Below, one piece after another: positions 1-5,766 of a stretch of 5,766 nucleotides of DNA. How positions within the stretch are numbered: position 1 is the first letter of the stretch; every line of letters starts with the position of its first letter. This DNA comes from Actinomycetota bacterium. GTDB lineage: Bacteria > Actinomycetota > Actinomycetes > Nanopelagicales > Nanopelagicaceae. The DNA lies in contig JAPOJL010000045.1 in the NCBI GenBank assembly GCA_029978425.1, positions 1 through 5,766 on the forward strand, in the 5' to 3' direction. The notes under the pieces are model-generated. The model was not told the origin of the DNA. It ran no database searches and was given only the letters and a program-made list of their open reading frames with translations. The position numbers were made by a program, and so were the translations under genes.

Positions 1-521
1 AGAAGCCTCGCACCTGGTTGAACTCTGGTGGACTCGGAACGATGGGCTATGCAGTTCCTGCAGCGATGGGCGCAAAAGTTGGCGCGCCCGATACTCCGGT
101 ATGGGCTATCGATGGCGATGGTTGCTTCCAAATGACCAATCAAGAATTAGTTACATGTGCGCTCAACAACATTCCTATCAAAGTTGCTGTTATCAATAAC
201 GAAAGCCTTGGAATGGTGCGTCAATGGCAGACTTTGTTCTATCAACAGCGCTATTCCAATACCGATCTACACTCCAAGCGAATCCCTGATTTTGCAAAAC
301 TGGCTGAAGCGATGGGTTGTGTTGGTCTGCGTTGCGATTCAAAGAGCGATGTCGACAAGATTATTAAAGAAGCCAATGCGATTAACGATGCACCTGTCGT
401 CGTTGATTTCAATGTGCACCGTGATGCGATGGTCTGGCCGATGGTTGCGGCAGGTACATCCAACGATGACATCATGATCGCCAAAGAGATGGCGCCGGAC
501 TGGGATTCCCAGGAGTTATAG
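1..521 (+). CDS. ilvB: Acetohydroxyacid synthase large subunit, C-terminal part (5' end outside window)
   Basis: This is the catalytic subunit of acetolactate synthase (EC 2.2.1.6), which starts valine, leucine and isoleucine synthesis by ThDP-dependent condensation of two pyruvates or of pyruvate with 2-oxobutyrate. The reading frame is open from base 3 with no start in the window, so only the last 172 residues are seen, about the final third of a usual ~600-residue protein. A TTG at 18-20 is internal, because the family motif [13 protein letters not shown] already begins before it. The ThDP/Mg signature is complete: GDG at 114-122, then 24 residues, then NN at 195-200. The motif MVRQWQ follows, and its Trp (225-227) aligns with the herbicide-site Trp574 of Arabidopsis, here unmutated. 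The C-terminal [12 protein letters not shown] stretch is typical of actinobacterial IlvB. The stop TAG lies 2 bp before ilvN, consistent with coupled synthesis of the two subunits. Identity is very secure; the missing N-terminus cannot be judged. Confidence 0.97.
   Translation, partial: KPRTWLNSGGLGTMGYAVPAAMGAKVGAPDTPVWAIDGDGCFQMTNQELVTCALNNIPIKVAVINNESLGMVRQWQTLFYQQRYSNTDLHSKRIPDFAKLAEAMGCVGLRCDSKSDVDKIIKEANAINDAPVVVDFNVHRDAMVWPMVAAGTSNDDIMIAKEMAPDWDSQEL
511..515 (+). promoter_or_regulatory. Shine-Dalgarno site of ilvN
   Basis: AGGAG lies 8 bases before the ilvN ATG at 524, inside the last codons of ilvB. It supports that ATG as the ilvN start. Because the site is covered by ribosomes finishing ilvB, the two subunits are probably translationally coupled, which is an inference. 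Confidence 0.75.
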
Positions 522-523
522 CC

Positions 524-3719
<3,196 letters not shown>

Positions 3720-3723
<4 letters not shown>

Positions 3724-4760
3724 GTAAAAATTACAAATTAGCTGTCATCGGCGGCGATGGAATCGGACCTGAAGTTGTTGCTGAGGGATTGAAAGTGCTT
3801 GATGCAGTTTCGGCTAAATACGGCGTTACTTTCTCGAAGAAAGAGTTTGATCTGGGCGCTCGTTATTGGCATAAGACAGGTGAAACGCTTCCAGATTCCA
3901 CGCTTGAAGAACTCAAGAACTTCGATGTGATCCTGCTAGGCGCAGTTGGAGATCCCAGCGTTCCTAGTGGAGTACTAGAGCGCGGTTTACTTTTGAAACT
4001 TCGCTTTGCCTTTGATCATTACATCAACCTACGTCCCGCTCGACTTTATCCAGGAACAAGGGGCCCACTTCGTACTGAAGCTCCAATTGATTTTGTCGTC
4101 GTACGTGAAGGTACGGAAGGTCCTTATGTTGGAGCTGGTGGCGTTCTTGCACAAGGAACTCCAGATGAGATTGCGACTGAAGAGAGCCTTAATACCCGAC
4201 GTGGTGCAGAGCGAGTAATTCGTGATGCCTTTGCCCGCGCACAAAAGCGCCCCCGTAAGAAGCTCACGCTCGTCCATAAGAACAATGTATTAACTCGCGC
4301 GGGTGGACTCTGGACTCGAACATTTAATGAAGTCGCTCAAGAGTTTCCTGAGATTACAACGGATTATCTTCATGTCGATGCGGCATCAATGTTCTTTGTA
4401 ACTAACCCTGATCGCTTCGATGTTGTTGTCACCGATAATCTCTTTGGCGATATCTTGACCGATATTGCTGCCGCAATCTGCGGTGGAATTGGATTAGCCG
4501 CTTCGGGCAATATCAATCCCGAAGGTAAGTTCCCCTCCATGTTTGAACCGGTTCATGGTTCTGCTCCTGACATTGCTGGCAAAGGAATTGCAGACCCCAC
4601 CGCAACTGTGATGTCAGTTGCGATGTTGCTCCGCCATCTTGGACTCAATGATGCGGCGAGCGATGTCGAACGCGCTGTCGAAAACGATCTTCTTAATCGT
4701 GGCGATGCAAAACGAACAACTGCAGAAGTTGGAAATGCATTAGTAAAGGCTCTCGGATAA
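3720..4760 (+). CDS. leuB: 3-isopropylmalate dehydrogenase
   Basis: LeuB (EC 1.1.1.85) oxidatively decarboxylates (2R,3S)-3-isopropylmalate to 4-methyl-2-oxopentanoate with NAD+ in the leucine branch. The protein has 346 residues, typical of the isocitrate/isopropylmalate dehydrogenase family and close to the mycobacterial enzyme (336). The N-terminal [10 protein letters not shown] motif begins at residue 10. Substrate residues are Arg95, Arg105, Arg129, Tyr136 and Lys187 (in [14 protein letters not shown]). Metal ligands are Asp220, Asp244 and Asp248, with the same spacing as D217/D241/D245 of the Thermus enzyme. The cofactor segment [19 protein letters not shown] carries Asp284, matching the NAD-selecting Asp278 of Thermus LeuB. 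The short [16 protein letters not shown] loop is characteristic of actinobacterial LeuB and helps separate it from isocitrate or tartrate dehydrogenases. The gene starts inside the serA stop codon, and its TAA shares one base with the ilvE ATG. leuA, leuC and leuD are not in the window. Confidence 0.96.
4745..4749 (+). promoter_or_regulatory. Probable Shine-Dalgarno site of ilvE
   Basis: AAAGG lies 10 bases before the ATG at 4760, within the last codons of leuB. It is a modest match, but it supports that ATG, which overlaps the leuB stop by one base (TAATG). Confidence 0.5.
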
Positions 4761-5766
4761 TGAGAATTAACGTCATTCCATCAACTAGGGCGGTGCCCGC
4801 AGCCGAACGGGAAAAGCGAGTAGCTGAACCTGGTTTTGGTAAATACTTCACTGACCATATGGTGGTTGCAGAATGGAATGAATCTTCGGGCTGGTCAGAT
4901 ATAACTGTGCAGGCCTATGGCCCGCTCAGCCTTGATCCAGCTGCGATGGTCTTTCATTACGGACAAGAAATATTCGAAGGAATGAAAGCGTATTCACAGC
5001 CCGATGGATCAATCGCGCTATTTAGACCTGACGCCAATGGACTTCGCTTTTCCAAGAGCGCAGCAAGAATTACTTTGCCAGAACTACCAGTCGAAGATTT
5101 CGTAAGAGCTGTAGAGGCACTTGTCGTTCAAGATGCTGGTTGGGTTCCGAAAAAGATTGGTGAATCTCTTTACATCCGTCCCTTCATGATTGCTACAGAA
5201 GTAGGACTTGGTGTTCGTCCCTCAAATAAAGCACTCTTTGCGGTGATTGCAACGCCGGCCGCGGCATATTTCAATGCTGCCAAAGCTGTGACAGTGTGGA
5301 TTTCTACCGAATATGTTCGTGCAGCTCTTGGCGGGACCGGTGAAGCAAAGTGCGGCGGCAATTACGCAGCTTCTCTTCTTGCACAACAACAGGCTGCAAA
5401 ACAAGGTTGTGATCAAGTTGTCTGGCTTGATGCCAAAGAACGTCGTTGGGTAGAGGAAATGGGCGGCATGAATCTTTACTTTGTCAAAGGTAAAGGAAAA
5501 GACGCAACCATTTTCACCCCTAAGCTCACCGGAACTCTATTACCGGGAATCACTCGCGACTCTATTCTCTCTGTCGCCTCAGATTTAGGTTACAAAGTAG
5601 AAGAAGGAATGATCTCGATTGATGATTGGCGCGATGGAGTTGCCAGCGGGGAGATCTCTGAAATCTTTGCATGTGGAACTGCAGCAGTTATCGCCCCAGT
5701 AGGTTCAGCAAAGAGCGCGCATGGAACCTGGGTGACTGGAGATGGAAACCCTGGTGCAATCACGAT
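4760..5766 (+). CDS. ilvE: Branched-chain amino acid aminotransferase, 5' part (3' end outside window)
   Basis: IlvE (EC 2.6.1.42) is a PLP enzyme that moves the amino group between glutamate and the 2-oxo acids of valine, leucine and isoleucine, the last step of this pathway. The frame is open from ATG 4760 to the window edge, giving 335 residues. Relatives have about 365, so roughly 30 are missing. The N-terminus has the actinobacterial EPGFGKYFTDHMV motif (residues 23-35), followed by FHYGQEIFEGMKAY (65-78). The PLP Schiff-base lysine is Lys197 (5348-5350) in GTGEAKCGGNYAAS. Tyr202 follows, and Glu232/Glu233 in VEEMGGMN include the residue expected to contact the pyridine nitrogen. LLPGITRDS (260-268) and FACGTAAVIAPV (303-314) complete the cofactor and substrate site, and Arg96 is the likely phosphate-binding arginine. 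This fold IV, long (eukaryote-like) form fits IlvE better than D-amino acid aminotransferase or aminodeoxychorismate lyase. It overlaps leuB by one base. Confidence 0.95.
   Translation, partial: MRINVIPSTRAVPAAEREKRVAEPGFGKYFTDHMVVAEWNESSGWSDITVQAYGPLSLDPAAMVFHYGQEIFEGMKAYSQPDGSIALFRPDANGLRFSKSAARITLPELPVEDFVRAVEALVVQDAGWVPKKIGESLYIRPFMIATEVGLGVRPSNKALFAVIATPAAAYFNAAKAVTVWISTEYVRAALGGTGEAKCGGNYAASLLAQQQAAKQGCDQVVWLDAKERRWVEEMGGMNLYFVKGKGKDATIFTPKLTGTLLPGITRDSILSVASDLGYKVEEGMISIDDWRDGVASGEISEIFACGTAAVIAPVGSAKSAHGTWVTGDGNPGAIT

Noticed and set aside
4006..4277. Short frames on both strands inside leuB (70 and 82 codons)
   Set aside because: They overlap the substrate-binding core of leuB, which is intact in its own frame. 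They are composition shadows.
5170..5416. Two minus-strand frames (63 and 64 codons) in the last kilobase
   Set aside because: They lie opposite the ilvE region containing the PLP lysine, and the + strand frame is clearly the gene.

Overview
The window is one uninterrupted block of branched-chain amino acid and serine biosynthesis genes, all on the + strand. The order is ilvB (3' end only), ilvN, ilvC, serA, leuB, ilvE (5' part, running off the right edge). This order, with serA between ilvC and leuB, is typical of Actinobacteria. Each protein resembles its mycobacterial or corynebacterial counterpart as I remember it; I ran no search. Base composition looks like roughly 45-50% G+C on a few lines counted by eye, which is low for the phylum. 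Together with the tight packing, this suggests a streamlined, low-GC aquatic actinobacterium such as the freshwater acI group (Nanopelagicales: Planktophila/Nanopelagicus). The lineage is an inference, not a demonstrated placement.

Layout: 1-521 is the C-terminal, ThDP-binding end of the acetohydroxyacid synthase large subunit. 524-1084 is its regulatory small subunit. 1104-2138 is ketol-acid reductoisomerase. 2131-3723 is a long-form phosphoglycerate dehydrogenase with a C-terminal ACT domain. 3720-4760 is 3-isopropylmalate dehydrogenase. 4760-5766 is the first 335 codons of a branched-chain aminotransferase, open at the right edge. The gene junctions are +2 bp, +19 bp, -8 bp, -4 bp and -1 bp. 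There is therefore no room for internal terminators, and the genes are almost certainly co-transcribed and partly translationally coupled. No promoter, leader or attenuator is visible, because the operon start lies left of the window.

Pathway logic: IlvBN condenses pyruvate (or pyruvate plus 2-oxobutyrate) to acetohydroxy acids. IlvC isomerises and reduces these, and IlvD (not here) dehydrates them to 2-oxo acids. LeuB performs the oxidative decarboxylation step of the leucine branch, with LeuA and LeuCD encoded elsewhere. IlvE makes the final transamination to valine, leucine and isoleucine. SerA opens serine synthesis from 3-phosphoglycerate, and serine (via threonine/serine dehydratase) and pyruvate metabolism lie next to this pathway.

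All key catalytic residues I could locate are present. I saw no mobile element, RNA gene, CRISPR array, frameshift or foreign-looking segment. This is an ordinary, well-conserved core metabolic operon. I do not see evidence of an undescribed system, and the findings below are modest.
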